Positions 36,479 to 46,054 are shown, numbered from the stretch's first letter. The stretch: DNA of 64,000 bases from an uncultured Aquimarina sp. (GCA_947498785.1 CANMLS010000003.1:186001-250000); one strand, 5' to 3'. The notes: generated by a model not told the origin, from the letters alone. Numbers and translations: made by a program.

Positions 36479-37471
36479 TTAATCAATTAATTCTATAAAT
36501 TCTATCCATACTCCGTCTGGCGAAAGCACAGAGAATACTTTTAACTTTCCATAGGGAGTTATTTCCAAAGTCTGCACTTCAGAATTTAACTGCACTCCTC
36601 TTTTTTTCAATATTGCAGCATACGTATCGGCATTTCTAATAGGAAATCGGTACATCAAAATCCCCAGATTAGGTGGTTTTGCCATAGCAGAGCAATCTTT
36701 CCCTTTTAATTCATTGGTTTGCAACAATTCTAAAGAACCATCATTTTCACCTGTAGGATGCACAATACATACTGGTACGGTAATATTTCCATTAATGTTT
36801 GGGGGTATTCCAATAACATTTTTGCCATGCGAACGGTCGTTTCCTTCTGTTTCAAAATACAATTCGAATCCTAAAATGTTAATAAAAAAGTCTCGGGTCT
36901 TTTCATAATCATTACATATAGTAGTAGAATTGAACACACGACTCGCCTTTTCAAATTCGAACCCTTTCAGAGGTGGATTAAAGCGTTGCATCATAGCAAA
37001 AGTGATACCATCAGGACCTTTTACAAGCACTTCTGACACATCAAATTTCCCAAAACTGAAACGATTGGGATCGGTATACCCGTTCCAACCTTCATCTTGA
37101 AAGCTACGATACATCTTTGCTATATTTTTTACTCTAATATTTACATCGAAAACACCTCCTGAATCCCAAATTTGAGTTCCAGAACGAATTTGTTGTTGCT
37201 CGACATTTGAGAATTTTACCAAACGTAAAAAACCTCTGTTATCTCCTGAGTTTATAAGTAAAGCTTCTTCTACTTCAACAGAGGTCTCAAGATGCCATAG
37301 TTGTTTTAAGGCATTACTACCATTACCATAATATACAAGCTTCCAACCACAGATTTCTTGATAGAAAGATAGTTCCCTTTCCAAATTAGAAACACTGAAG
37401 ATGACTTCTTGGAATCCCTTTATGCTGGGATCGTCTGGTTCAAAATGAAGCGTGTGTGTAAAGTTCTTCAT
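36479..37471 (-). CDS. Two-domain VOC family protein
   Basis: 330 residues. First repeat GFQEVIFSVSNLERELSFYQEICG, second STTICNDYEKTRDFFINILGF at about residue 185. Ends VFSVLSPDGVWIEFIELID. Paralogue of 4686-5642. Upstream on the same strand is a decayed gene (37507-37727) and then a half-operator (37797-37811); the VOC pair may have lost the first gene of its unit. Function within the pathway unknown. Confidence 0.8.
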   Translation of the reverse strand: MKNFTHTLHFEPDDPSIKGFQEVIFSVSNLERELSFYQEICGWKLVYYGNGSNALKQLWHLETSVEVEEALLINSGDNRGFLRLVKFSNVEQQQIRSGTQIWDSGGVFDVNIRVKNIAKMYRSFQDEGWNGYTDPNRFSFGKFDVSEVLVKGPDGITFAMMQRFNPPLKGFEFEKASRVFNSTTICNDYEKTRDFFINILGFELYFETEGNDRSHGKNVIGIPPNINGNITVPVCIVHPTGENDGSLELLQTNELKGKDCSAMAKPPNLGILMYRFPIRNADTYAAILKKRGVQLNSEVQTLEITPYGKLKVFSVLSPDGVWIEFIELID

Positions 37472-37506
37472 ACAATCTAAGTTTATTTTCCTCCCAATCC
37501 CTATCC

Positions 37507-37727
37507 TTACTCTCCTTTATATATAGGTACAATATCTTTTGGAGGTTTGAGTCTATTAGGTTTTTCTACTTTTGCCTATTGCAATAAAATTGACAAAAAC
37601 TCATCAAAATCAGCAACATACCTAATCTGGAGATTATTTTTAACTATTGATTCAATTATTTCTGTGATTTTGTTTTGATCTTACAAACCAACATCAACAG
37701 GAATAATATGATATCTATCCTAGAATC
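37507..37727 (-). pseudogene. Decayed gene fragment, unknown family
   Basis: One minus-strand frame reads RYHIIPVDVGL, stop (37681-37683), DQNKITEIIESIVKNNLQ then IRYVADFDEFLSILLQ, stop (37576-37578), AKVEKPNRLKPPKDIVPIYK-GE, stop at 37507. The residues between the stops look like real protein and continue in one frame, so this is the C-terminal part of a gene killed by point mutations. It ends 36 bases before the VOC gene 37471. I do not recognise the family. Confidence 0.55.
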
Positions 37728-37796
37728 TCACCATATAAGTTTTTAGTAGGTTTTGATACATATTAGTATAGATGCGGATAAAGTTAATCATAATTA

Positions 37797-37811
37797 GTTA
37801 ATAAAGTTAAC
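37797..37811. promoter_or_regulatory. Island half-operator (two hexamers)
   Basis: GTTAAT, 3-base spacer AAA, GTTAAC. The left half (around 37782-37795) is degenerate with shifted hexamers. It lies between two decayed divergent genes and is probably an operator in decay. Confidence 0.6.
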
Positions 37812-37816
37812 TAATT

Positions 37817-38209
37817 ATGAAAATATCTACTCCCTTTGTTTTTTTGTCGTTACTTTTTTCAGTTATCATATCAAAAATGTACCTCTTAGAGACGCTATAG
37901 GAAGTGATTCAAATTCATAAAGCTCTAAAAACACAGTTCACATACAATTAAATCAATTCCAAAACTGTATATATTTTAGATATTTTAGAAAAATTCAATG
38001 ATAAAAATAAGGATTATAGCTGGTACAAATTGTTCTATAACTCAGCCTAATTAACATCTGATTATAGCCTTTATGAAGAACTTATTATTTTGGGTGAATC
38101 AGGATTGAGTCCTTTCCTAGATATTAGTAATGCAACTATCAATTCTGTAGATTTTTTTTAACATAAAATAAACTGGGTTGATCATACTAAACAAAAACCC
38201 TTTGGATAA
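37817..38209 (+). pseudogene. Exported-protein gene with four in-frame stops
   Basis: From ATG 37817 a single frame of 130 codons reads a signal peptide (MKISTPFVFLSLLFSVIIS) and then protein-like sequence interrupted by TAG at 37898 and TAA at 37949, 38048 and 38159. Stretches such as TVYILDILEKFNDKNKDYSW and DYSLYEELIILGESG then LSPFLDISNATINSV remain in frame. No frameshift is needed. Family not recognised. The rest of the gap to 38382 shows nothing I can assign. Confidence 0.6.
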
Positions 38210-38382
38210 TATTCAAAATATCAAAACTATTAGCGCTATAATTAGATCGGGGAAATATCACCTAACAAAAAACCCGTTCAAATATATAAAATACTCAAAA
38301 TCAAAATTAAACAAATATACAAGTAATATTGTTCATTGTAAATAAATAAAAAATGGGGAGAGAAAAAAAAAATAAAAAAAAT

Positions 38383-38418
38383 AGTTAATTTAGTTAATGA
38401 TTAACTAAATTAATTATT
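38383..38418. promoter_or_regulatory. Island operator, copy 6 (perfect)
   Basis: Hexamers GTTAAT, GTTAAT, ATTAAC, ATTAAT with spacers 3, 1 and 3, 103 bases upstream of the TonB-dependent receptor. The long A/T-rich leader downstream has no clear -7 box. Confidence 0.85.
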
Positions 38419-38521
38419 AAATTAGACGCACTATTTAAAATTTAAATGTTAAAATTATTGTATAATTTTTAAATGAAACTTTACTAAAAGTAGTATTTAA
38501 ATTTAAAAAAAAATAAACAAT

Positions 38522-41155
38522 ATGAAACCAAAAAAAGTATTGAATTATATTTATTTATTAAGTATTTTATTCTCTAGCACCATTTATTCACAAGAAGGTA
38601 CCGTATCGGGTATAGTAAGAGCAGATTCGGGATCACCGCTCCCAGGTGTTAGTATTATTGTTAAAGGAACTACAACTGGTACTATTAGTAACTTTGATGG
38701 CGAGTATAGCCTTAAAGCATCTCAGGGAGATATTTTAGAATTCTCCTCTATTGGGTTTGAAACACTACAAATAACAGTAGGCAGTAATAGTAAAATCGAT
38801 GTACAATTGAATACTGATGTTAGTATATTGAACGAGGTGGTTATATCTTCTACAAGAAAACCAGTTCGAATATTACAAGCTACTACTGCTATTAATAGTA
38901 TAAGAATAGCTGATATTGAAACCAAACAGCCAGAATCTTTTACCGAAGCTATTGAAAACACTCCAGGTGTAACTGTAGACAACTCTTCTGGTAGAAAAGG
39001 TACATTTAGAATTCGTGGATTTCCTGGTGGAAATGTATATACTACTACCTTAATAGATGGATTACCCGCTTCTGCAACTGCAGATTTATCTGGAGGAACC
39101 CAAGAATTTTATGGGATCGACCCTAGTATAGGACGTATAGAAGTTGTGCGTGGAGCAGCAGCAACTTTGTTTGGTCGAGCAGCAGCAGCAGGTGCTATAA
39201 ATATTATTTCAAAAACTGGAGGGGAAAGACATAGTGGCTCCTTCTCCTTTCTAAAATATAATAATGTTTCTGGTGAAGGTCATCAATATGATGGTGATGT
39301 AGATTACCGTGCAGATTGGAATCTAAATGGGCCTATAAGCGATAAACTTCGTTACAATGTAGGTGGTTATGTTATTAATGACTCTGGTAATAAAGAACAG
39401 GCTAATAAAGATGTTGGTGCTCAAGTACGTGCTAATCTTGATTGGCTTATTTCTCAAACATCTTCTATTCGGATTTCAGGATCTTTTTTAAATAACCAAT
39501 TTCAGAATGTAACAGATGCAGTCTATGATTTAAGTACTGAAGAAATTGGTGCTGGTTTTAGCACCTATAACACCTTTTACAATGATCCAAGACAGTTATT
39601 TAACCCAAATGGTATTGTTGCATCTGGGGGACAACCAGTTCTTGATACTGATGGTAATGTTATTCGTAACAATCCAGCTGATAATAGAGAGGAAGCGACT
39701 GGAGGTTATATTGCTATTGATGCACTATTTGATTTAGGCAGCGGTTGGTCATTTAACGAAAAATTAAAATACCAAGACTTGCAGTTTGATGACATTAATG
39801 AGATAGGACTGACTGGTTTTTTCACTGCAGAAAGTAGTATTTTAAGGTTTCAGTCTGGTGCTCGAAATCAAGTGAAGGATTTTATCTCAGAAACTAGATT
39901 TTCTAAATATATTGAGGGTACAACTGCTAAACACAATATAAGTTTTGGTCTTTACCTTGGAAACTCTAATAGAGATCGTTTAGGTATTAATTATCTATAC
40001 AGATCCAGTGTAAGTCCAAGACCTGATTTTTTTGGTGGCTTTTTTGGCCCTCCAGGACCTCTATCTAACAATTCCTCTATTTCTGGAACAACATCTCACA
40101 GAGAAGAAAAAAGTACTGGGATTTTTATTGGAGACGAAATGGTATTCAACGATAAGTTGAGTATTAATATTGCATTTCGTTATGATTGGTTAGACGCTTC
40201 TTTTTCTAATAATCCAGACAAACTACGCCGTAGAGATATTGACTATGATCCTGAAGAACCCATGGAAAACAACCAGGAATTTAATGACTATTCTGGTTCA
40301 ATAGGTGTAAACTATTTAATAGGAAAAAACTCTGCTATTTATGGTAACTACCTTAGAGCATTCTCGCTCAACGCAATTACCAATATTAATCAGGAAGCTC
40401 CTGAAGATAATGAGGTGATAAATAGCTTGGAGATAGGTTATCGAGCTGGCTTAGGTGATTTAACATTAGATGCAACATTCTTTAATACAAAGATTGACAA
40501 TAGACTTACTAGTATATTTGATGCGGATCTCGCTGAATTTGTTATTAGACCAGCAGGATCTAATAAAATTATAGGTGCTGAAATTGCATTAAACTATACC
40601 CCTAAGGCAATAAAAGGACTTTTGTTAAGTGGTAGTTATACACGTCAAAATTCTGAATATGATGATTTTATTGTTCCGCTTAGTAGAGATGGAGATGGAG
40701 AAATTAATGCTGACCTAAACAATTTGTTCGGACTAAACCTTGATGATTCTGGCACTGCTATAAATGTAGAAGGTTTACAAGTACAGGAAACACCAAAAAA
40801 TATTTACAACGTAAGTATTTCTTATAATCGTGATAGATGGGGTGCAGATTTTAGTGGTTTTACTTATTCAGGGGCATATGCAGACATTTTTAACCTTTTT
40901 GATAAACCTGACATCTCTATCTATAACATTGGAACATATGTGACATTTCCCTTTGAAGGAACAAATGAGTTAAGACTAAGTTTACGTGTTAAGAATATTT
41001 TTGACGGTGCAAGTCCTCAGGATTTATTTGTATCCTCTGGAGATGATAGTACACTTTTGGAAAGACAAAACAATCCTGACCCAACAGGTCGTTTGGCTTG
41101 GTCAACATTCCAAAACCCAAAAAGAGTATTATTTACTATAGGGTATAAGTTTTAA
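38522..41155 (+). CDS. TonB-dependent outer-membrane receptor
   Basis: 877 residues. Signal peptide ends at TIYSQ. N-terminal carboxypeptidase-regulatory-like domain (GTVSGIVRADSGSPLPGVSI, GTISNFDGEYSL) at about residues 25-105, then a TonB-box-like VVISSTRK, the plug (IENTPGVTVDNSSGRKGTFRIRG region and GIDPSIGRIEVVRGAAATLFG), and a beta barrel ending WSTFQNPKRVLFTIGYKF. There is no SusD partner, so it is of the type for siderophores, haem-like or other non-glycan ligands rather than a SusCD glycan importer. It is the only outer-membrane uptake gene in the window and the likely entry gate for the island's substrate. Confidence 0.93.
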   Translation: MKPKKVLNYIYLLSILFSSTIYSQEGTVSGIVRADSGSPLPGVSIIVKGTTTGTISNFDGEYSLKASQGDILEFSSIGFETLQITVGSNSKIDVQLNTDVSILNEVVISSTRKPVRILQATTAINSIRIADIETKQPESFTEAIENTPGVTVDNSSGRKGTFRIRGFPGGNVYTTTLIDGLPASATADLSGGTQEFYGIDPSIGRIEVVRGAAATLFGRAAAAGAINIISKTGGERHSGSFSFLKYNNVSGEGHQYDGDVDYRADWNLNGPISDKLRYNVGGYVINDSGNKEQANKDVGAQVRANLDWLISQTSSIRISGSFLNNQFQNVTDAVYDLSTEEIGAGFSTYNTFYNDPRQLFNPNGIVASGGQPVLDTDGNVIRNNPADNREEATGGYIAIDALFDLGSGWSFNEKLKYQDLQFDDINEIGLTGFFTAESSILRFQSGARNQVKDFISETRFSKYIEGTTAKHNISFGLYLGNSNRDRLGINYLYRSSVSPRPDFFGGFFGPPGPLSNNSSISGTTSHREEKSTGIFIGDEMVFNDKLSINIAFRYDWLDASFSNNPDKLRRRDIDYDPEEPMENNQEFNDYSGSIGVNYLIGKNSAIYGNYLRAFSLNAITNINQEAPEDNEVINSLEIGYRAGLGDLTLDATFFNTKIDNRLTSIFDADLAEFVIRPAGSNKIIGAEIALNYTPKAIKGLLLSGSYTRQNSEYDDFIVPLSRDGDGEINADLNNLFGLNLDDSGTAINVEGLQVQETPKNIYNVSISYNRDRWGADFSGFTYSGAYADIFNLFDKPDISIYNIGTYVTFPFEGTNELRLSLRVKNIFDGASPQDLFVSSGDDSTLLERQNNPDPTGRLAWSTFQNPKRVLFTIGYKF

Positions 41156-41183
41156 ATAAAATTTATTTGATTTTAATAAATTA

Positions 41184-41216
41184 GGGAGCCTTCTCATTTA
41201 ATGGCTCCCTTTTATT
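41184..41216 (+). terminator. Terminator after the TonB receptor
   Basis: 7-bp stem GGGAGCC / GGCTCCC with a 12-base loop and following TTTTATT, 28 bases after the receptor stop. Probably partial read-through into the DUF1838 gene, since no operator is seen upstream of that gene. Confidence 0.8.
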
Positions 41217-41250
41217 AATTCACAATACTTCCATTCAAAAAATCATTTTA

Positions 41251-42150
41251 ATGAAAAATATTTTTTTTCCAATAGTAATACTATCACTTTTAAGTGTTAG
41301 TTGTAAACAAAATGTTATTGATACCACTGAAATTTCCTCTCAAAAGGTAAAAAGCCTGAATTTGGATGTACCAGAAGACAACATGACAGCTTTTGTAAAA
41401 GTTAGAGCTTCATTGAATGACAATGAAGAAGTTATATACTATGCAAATGGTAAAATTTATGGATTTATAGATGGGGAAAAAGATAAACCTTTAATGGGAT
41501 TTCAGATGTATAATATTGCCCGTTCTATAAAAAGAGCAGAAAACAGTTACTATTTATTAACCAATGAAGTACTACTTTATACTGATATAGAAACTGGTGA
41601 AGTTCTAGAAAAGTACGACAATCCATATACTGGTGAAACTGTTGATGTTGTCCACGTATGGAATTCTCCAGTAAACCAAAAACAAGATATTGAAGGCCAA
41701 TATGGAAAATGGGGTGTTCCTCATCAAAAACTAGGAGAAGATATGATCTGTATGAACGCTGATGTATTTTTAAAATACCCTTCACCTCTACCAATTAAAG
41801 ATTTTCCAGAAAATTCACAATCTGATGATTATGAAGCTGCAGAATTATTTCAATTCTTTTTCTCTGAAAAAGCTATAAATGATCCTAATCAAGCTAGTGT
41901 GCCTTGTACAATTTCTTGGACACGTTTAGGCCCATGGTTACCATGGTTAAAAATGGCACAAAGACCAGGAAATATGGTTTACCAAGGGGCTGGATACAAA
42001 CTAATGGAAACAGATTATGATAAAATGCCAAAAGTATTAACAGAATACGTAATGACTAAACATCCAGAATATAGACATGCCCCAACTGAATATTCATCAC
42101 CAAATGAAACTAGTTGGACCTATTTTAAAAAGATAAGTACAAGCAAATAA
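41251..42150 (+). CDS. DUF1838 family lipoprotein
   Basis: 299 residues. Signal with lipobox (LSLLSVSC), so a periplasm-facing lipoprotein. DUF1838 blocks: NGKIYGFIDGEKDKPLMGFQ, DNPYTGETVDVVHVWNSPVN, ISWTRLGPWLPWLKMAQRPG, SPNETSWTYFKKI. Closest to 3768-4673. It lies directly after the TonB receptor, suggesting a role soon after uptake. Function unknown. Confidence 0.8.
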   Translation: MKNIFFPIVILSLLSVSCKQNVIDTTEISSQKVKSLNLDVPEDNMTAFVKVRASLNDNEEVIYYANGKIYGFIDGEKDKPLMGFQMYNIARSIKRAENSYYLLTNEVLLYTDIETGEVLEKYDNPYTGETVDVVHVWNSPVNQKQDIEGQYGKWGVPHQKLGEDMICMNADVFLKYPSPLPIKDFPENSQSDDYEAAELFQFFFSEKAINDPNQASVPCTISWTRLGPWLPWLKMAQRPGNMVYQGAGYKLMETDYDKMPKVLTEYVMTKHPEYRHAPTEYSSPNETSWTYFKKISTSK

Positions 42151-42197
42151 GCTTTTAATATAAAAAATCATATCTAAGTAGTTTTATTTCGAGTCTT

Positions 42198-42231
42198 AAA
42201 AGAATGGTTCATACTTGTACCATTCTTTTTT
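42198..42231 (+). terminator. Terminator after the DUF1838 gene
   Basis: 8-bp stem AGAATGGT / ACCATTCT, with A-run before and T-run after, 48 bases after the stop at 42150. Confidence 0.8.
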
Positions 42232-42307
42232 GTTTAGTTTAAAACGTCATTGTATTTAAGCAAATATTGGTGTTAAAAATATTGAGCACCTTCTTATTGT
42301 AAAAAGT

Positions 42308-43558
42308 ATGAAGATTAAAAATAATTTGAGGTGGTATATTATAGGTACAATTTTTTTGGCCACAACTATTAATTATATTGATCGCCAAGCTTTATCTGTG
42401 GCTGCTCCAGTTATTAAAAAAGATTTAGGGCTTTCTAATGAACAATATGGTTGGATAGTAAGTGCTTTTCTTTTGGCTTATGCTATTACGCAATTAATGG
42501 CTGGCATTTTTATAGATAAAAAAGGCACAAAAAAAGGATTCAGTATTGCCGTAATTTGGTGGTCTATAGCTAATATGCTTCATGCTTTTAGTAAAGGCGT
42601 ATTTAGTCTTGGTGCATTTAGATTTTTACTCGGTATTGGTGAAGCTGGTAATTATCCCGCAGCTATGAAAGCCATTTCAGAATGGTTTCCTAAAAAAGAA
42701 AGAAGTAAAGCTGTTGGCATTTTAAATATGGGACCAGGCATGGGAGCCATCATCGCTCCACCTCTTATGGCTTGGCTAATACTTTCCTTTGGATGGAAAA
42801 TGGCCTTTGTTGTTACTGGTGCTATTGGGTTTTTATGGCTGTTTTTGTGGCAAAAAATATATTATGTGCCTCAAAAGCATCCTAAAATATCCGAAGAAGA
42901 ACTAAGCTATATTTCAAAAGAAAAACAGAATCCTATTAAAACAGCTAAAACACCATGGTTAGACTACTTTAAACACAAAGAAGTTTGGGGTGTAGCTTTA
43001 TCAAGATTTGTTTCAGATGGTGTTTTCTATTTTTTCGTATTCTGGTTACCCTCATATTTAGCAGACGAAAAAGGCTTTAGTTTAGTTGAAATAGGGTTAT
43101 TTGCTTGGATTCCTTTTGTACTTTCAGACATAGGAAGTTTTTTAGGAGGTTGGACAGGCACTATACTCATAAAAAAAGGACTATCAATAAATGCCTCCAG
43201 AAAATGGATTATTTGGATTGGAGCCATACTCGTGCTTCCTATTTTAGGTTGCCTATATATCTCATCACCTTATTGGGCGATAGGTTTAATTAGTTTTGCA
43301 CTTTTTGCTACTCAATTTAAACAATCTGCTCTATTTACATTACCCATAGATTTATTTCCAGAAAAAGACGCAGCTTCTGTGTGGGGCATATCTGGTTCAG
43401 CTGGAAGTTTTGGAGCCATGTTATTTACACCCTTTATAGGTTGGTTGGTAGATGAGATTTCCTATTCTCCAGTATTTGTAATTGCATCTCTATTACATAT
43501 AGTTTCTGCCATAATAGTTATGGTTCTTATCCCAAGAATTAAATTAATACAAGCATGA
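42308..43558 (+). CDS. MFS transporter, anion:cation symporter (ExuT/GudP-like) type
   Basis: 416 residues, 12 membrane segments. The start TTINYIDRQALSVAAPVIKKDLG is the N-terminal signature of the ACS family (hexuronate, glucarate, tartrate, phthalate carriers). MAGIFIDKKGTKKG, GIGEAGNYPAAMKAISEWFPKKERSKAVG and GWLVDEISYSP also fit. Substrates are usually organic anions, so it may import an acidic breakdown product. Its last bases overlap the start of the CpeT-like gene at 43555. No operator is upstream; a 76-base gap separates it from the terminator at 42231. Confidence 0.9.
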   Translation: MKIKNNLRWYIIGTIFLATTINYIDRQALSVAAPVIKKDLGLSNEQYGWIVSAFLLAYAITQLMAGIFIDKKGTKKGFSIAVIWWSIANMLHAFSKGVFSLGAFRFLLGIGEAGNYPAAMKAISEWFPKKERSKAVGILNMGPGMGAIIAPPLMAWLILSFGWKMAFVVTGAIGFLWLFLWQKIYYVPQKHPKISEEELSYISKEKQNPIKTAKTPWLDYFKHKEVWGVALSRFVSDGVFYFFVFWLPSYLADEKGFSLVEIGLFAWIPFVLSDIGSFLGGWTGTILIKKGLSINASRKWIIWIGAILVLPILGCLYISSPYWAIGLISFALFATQFKQSALFTLPIDLFPEKDAASVWGISGSAGSFGAMLFTPFIGWLVDEISYSPVFVIASLLHIVSAIIVMVLIPRIKLIQA

Positions 43559-44256
43559 TAAAATACACTCTTAAATTGATATCTTTTTTCATCTTCATTC
43601 ACTTTGTAAATACAACACTTCATGCTCAGAAAAAAGAAATAACTCAATCTTCTTTAGAAAAAGATATTGTTGAACTTTTAAAATGGTTTCCAGGGGAATA
43701 CGATAATCACCAACAGGTATATAAAGAAGCTGTCAACAATACCTCCAAGGAAAAACGACATAGACAAACACATCATATTTTCTTTCCTGTTCAAATTAAA
43801 TCTATTCCAGGAAAACTATTATACGCTCAACAATCTCAGCATTACAATTTAAATGATATCTACAGGCAACGTATTTATGCCTTTAATGTTGATCTTGAAG
43901 AAAACGCTATTAAACTTACAATTTATACACCTAAAAACTCAGAACAACTCTTAAATGCACATCTTAACCCTTCAATCTTCAAAACCTTAAAAAAAGATGA
44001 TTTCTATTTAAAACCTGGTTGTGATGTCTTTTGGAAAAAAGCAAACAACCAATTTGAAGGTTACCTTAAAAATAATGCGTGTAGTTATTTTTCAAAAAAA
44101 TTCAATACTCAGGTCTATTTAAACGAAACCTTAATTTTAAGAAAAGATGCGCTTTTATTGGATGACACTGCTGTTGATAAAAAAGGGAATCTAGTTTTTG
44201 GAGTAAATGATAAAGGACCTACCATAAATTTAAAGGAAAAAGATTGTATCCATTAA
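43555..44256 (+). CDS. CpeT/CpcT-like exported protein, short form
   Basis: 233 residues. Signal peptide ends at TTLHAQ. A complete CpeT domain: VELLKWFPGEYDNHQQVY, LLYAQQSQHYNLNDIYRQRIYAF, LKPGCDVFWKKANNQFEGYL, NACSYFSKKFNTQVYL. It ends after the family's core and lacks the HDQGG-containing C-terminal domain of the other exported paralogues. It overlaps the MFS gene by 4 bases. Could be a truncated paralogue or the ancestral single-domain form. Confidence 0.78.
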   Translation: MIKYTLKLISFFIFIHFVNTTLHAQKKEITQSSLEKDIVELLKWFPGEYDNHQQVYKEAVNNTSKEKRHRQTHHIFFPVQIKSIPGKLLYAQQSQHYNLNDIYRQRIYAFNVDLEENAIKLTIYTPKNSEQLLNAHLNPSIFKTLKKDDFYLKPGCDVFWKKANNQFEGYLKNNACSYFSKKFNTQVYLNETLILRKDALLLDDTAVDKKGNLVFGVNDKGPTINLKEKDCIH

Positions 44257-44265
44257 ACAAACGAT

Positions 44266-45018
44266 ATGAAAACAATATTTATAACCTTAGTTTCAATACT
44301 TTCTTTACTCAGTTGTAATAGTACAAAGAAAGATCAGCCTAAACTTACAGCAAAAGAAATCATACAAAAAGCTCATAAAAAAGCTGGTGGCGAGTTTTGG
44401 CGCAAACCAAGTAGTCTAACGTTAAAAGGTCATGGTGTATTTTATCGAAACGATTCAGCATTTATTCATGAAAAGCACAATATGTGGCGAGTTTTCGAGC
44501 AAACTAAAGAAAATGCTCATATGGCCAATGGTAAGGTGAGAATAGAATCTTTCAAAAATGATCAACCTGTATTTATAGTCTCTTTTGATGGAAAAAACAC
44601 CTATGATTTAAACGGCAAACAAGAACAATCTATCGCAGATAAACGTTGGGCTTCCAATTTTGGTTTTGGAGTTATAAGGCATGCCCTAGATGAAGGCTAT
44701 CAACTTGAATTAATGCCAGATGACACCATTTTTAACAAGCCAGTTCATTATGTAAAAGTTGTTGACCCTAATAAAGGAGAAACCTTTTTTGGTATAGAAA
44801 AAGAAGATTACAAAATTTTAAAAGTAGCGTTTCAAACACCAAGAGGATGGCATCATCGTATTTATTCAGATTTTTTTGAAAAGGAAGGATATAATTGGCT
44901 CCAATCGGGTAAAGTAGCACTTTTTTACAATGATAAACTAGCCAATGAAGTTTTCTGGGAAGATTTTGATGTAAACGAAACATTACCAGATAGCCTATTT
45001 ATACTCACTGAAAAATAA
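44266..45018 (+). CDS. Lipoprotein, LolA/DUF6503-like
   Basis: 250 residues with lipobox LSLLSC. After LTAKEIIQKAHKKAGGEFW the protein is all short beta strands: SLTLKGHGVFYRND, NGKVRIESFKNDQPVFIVSFDG, PVHYVKVVDPNKGETFFGIEKEDYKIL. This is the half-barrel pattern of LolA-like lipoproteins in Bacteroidota, in which a hydrophobic ligand or lipid is bound. A ligand-binding or shuttle role is possible. Nine bases after the CpeT-like gene. Confidence 0.6.
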   Translation: MKTIFITLVSILSLLSCNSTKKDQPKLTAKEIIQKAHKKAGGEFWRKPSSLTLKGHGVFYRNDSAFIHEKHNMWRVFEQTKENAHMANGKVRIESFKNDQPVFIVSFDGKNTYDLNGKQEQSIADKRWASNFGFGVIRHALDEGYQLELMPDDTIFNKPVHYVKVVDPNKGETFFGIEKEDYKILKVAFQTPRGWHHRIYSDFFEKEGYNWLQSGKVALFYNDKLANEVFWEDFDVNETLPDSLFILTEK

Positions 45019-45024
45019 TCTGTC

Positions 45025-46044
45025 ATGAAAAATAAACGCTTGGTATTAGCTGCTCGTCCTACAGGATTACTAATTAAGAATACCGATTTTAAAATGGAAG
45101 AAGTAGAGCTTCCAGCCTTAAAAGACGGTGAATTTCTAATTAAAGTCTTGTATTTATCTGTAGCACCTGTAATGAAATTCTATATGCAAGATGGCGCGGG
45201 AATTGAAGCACCACTACAATTTGGAGATACAATGCGAGGTCGAGGTGTAGGTAAAGTAATTGAAAGTAAAAATGCTGATTTTCAAGTCGGTGATATTGTT
45301 CAAGGTAAATGTGGATGGCAAGAATATGTGATTTGCGATGGAAGCCCATATTATATGTTGTATAAAATAAAACAACGAAAAGTTCCTTATTCTACGGCCC
45401 TTGGAGTTTTAGGCATGACAGGTTTTACTTCTTATTTTGGATTATACCATATTGGCGAACTTAGGGCTGGAGATAATGTATTGGTTTCGGCAGCAACAGG
45501 AGGTGTTGGTTCTAATGTTGGTAGTTTAGCAAAAATTAAAAATAGCAAAGCAGTTGGTTTGGCCAGTACAGATGAAAAATGTGAATTATTAACTAAAAAA
45601 CTAGGGTATTATGGAGCTATTAACTATAAAAAAGAAAATATAAGTGAACGTATTGATCACTTTTTTCCAGAAGGCATAAACGTTTATTTTGATAATGTAG
45701 GAGGAGAAATTTTGGATATAGCACTAACCAAGCTAAAAAAATATGCTAGAGTAGTAATATGCGGTCGAATTTCTCAGTACGAAAATTCACTACATGACTC
45801 AGCCTATTCTTTAAAGAATTGGAACATGATTGGAGCTACAAGATCCAAAATGCAAGGCTTTTTTATTTATGATTTTGAAGAACTGTTTGGTAAAGCTGAG
45901 GCTGAAATGGCTCAGTGGATACAAGAAGGAAAACTCACCTATCAAGAGGATATTTTAGAAGGTCTTCATCAAATGCCAACTGCTCTAAACCGTCTTTTTG
46001 AACGAAAAAATATAGGTAAGCAGTTGGTACAAATTTCTAATTAA
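45025..46044 (+). CDS. MDR-family NADP-dependent oxidoreductase (CurA/PTGR type)
   Basis: 339 residues. Medium-chain reductase without zinc ligands. NADP site VLVSAATGGVGSNVGSLAKI, then EKCELLTKKLGYYGAINYKKE, YFDNVGGEILDIALTKL, VICGRISQY. The family reduces activated C=C bonds (leukotriene B4 dehydrogenase/prostaglandin reductase, curcumin reductase). Paralogue of 62003-62998. A conjugated-double-bond reductase fits a pigment with a methine or vinyl system. Six bases after the lipoprotein gene and 10 before the next MDR gene. Confidence 0.9.
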   Translation: MKNKRLVLAARPTGLLIKNTDFKMEEVELPALKDGEFLIKVLYLSVAPVMKFYMQDGAGIEAPLQFGDTMRGRGVGKVIESKNADFQVGDIVQGKCGWQEYVICDGSPYYMLYKIKQRKVPYSTALGVLGMTGFTSYFGLYHIGELRAGDNVLVSAATGGVGSNVGSLAKIKNSKAVGLASTDEKCELLTKKLGYYGAINYKKENISERIDHFFPEGINVYFDNVGGEILDIALTKLKKYARVVICGRISQYENSLHDSAYSLKNWNMIGATRSKMQGFFIYDFEELFGKAEAEMAQWIQEGKLTYQEDILEGLHQMPTALNRLFERKNIGKQLVQISN

Positions 46045-46054
46045 ACTTAATAAT

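Noticed and set aside
38522-41155. Polysaccharide utilisation locus
   Set aside because: No SusD, no glycoside hydrolase, lyase or sulfatase; the deacetylase-fold genes lack signal peptides and resemble allantoinase/imidase types.
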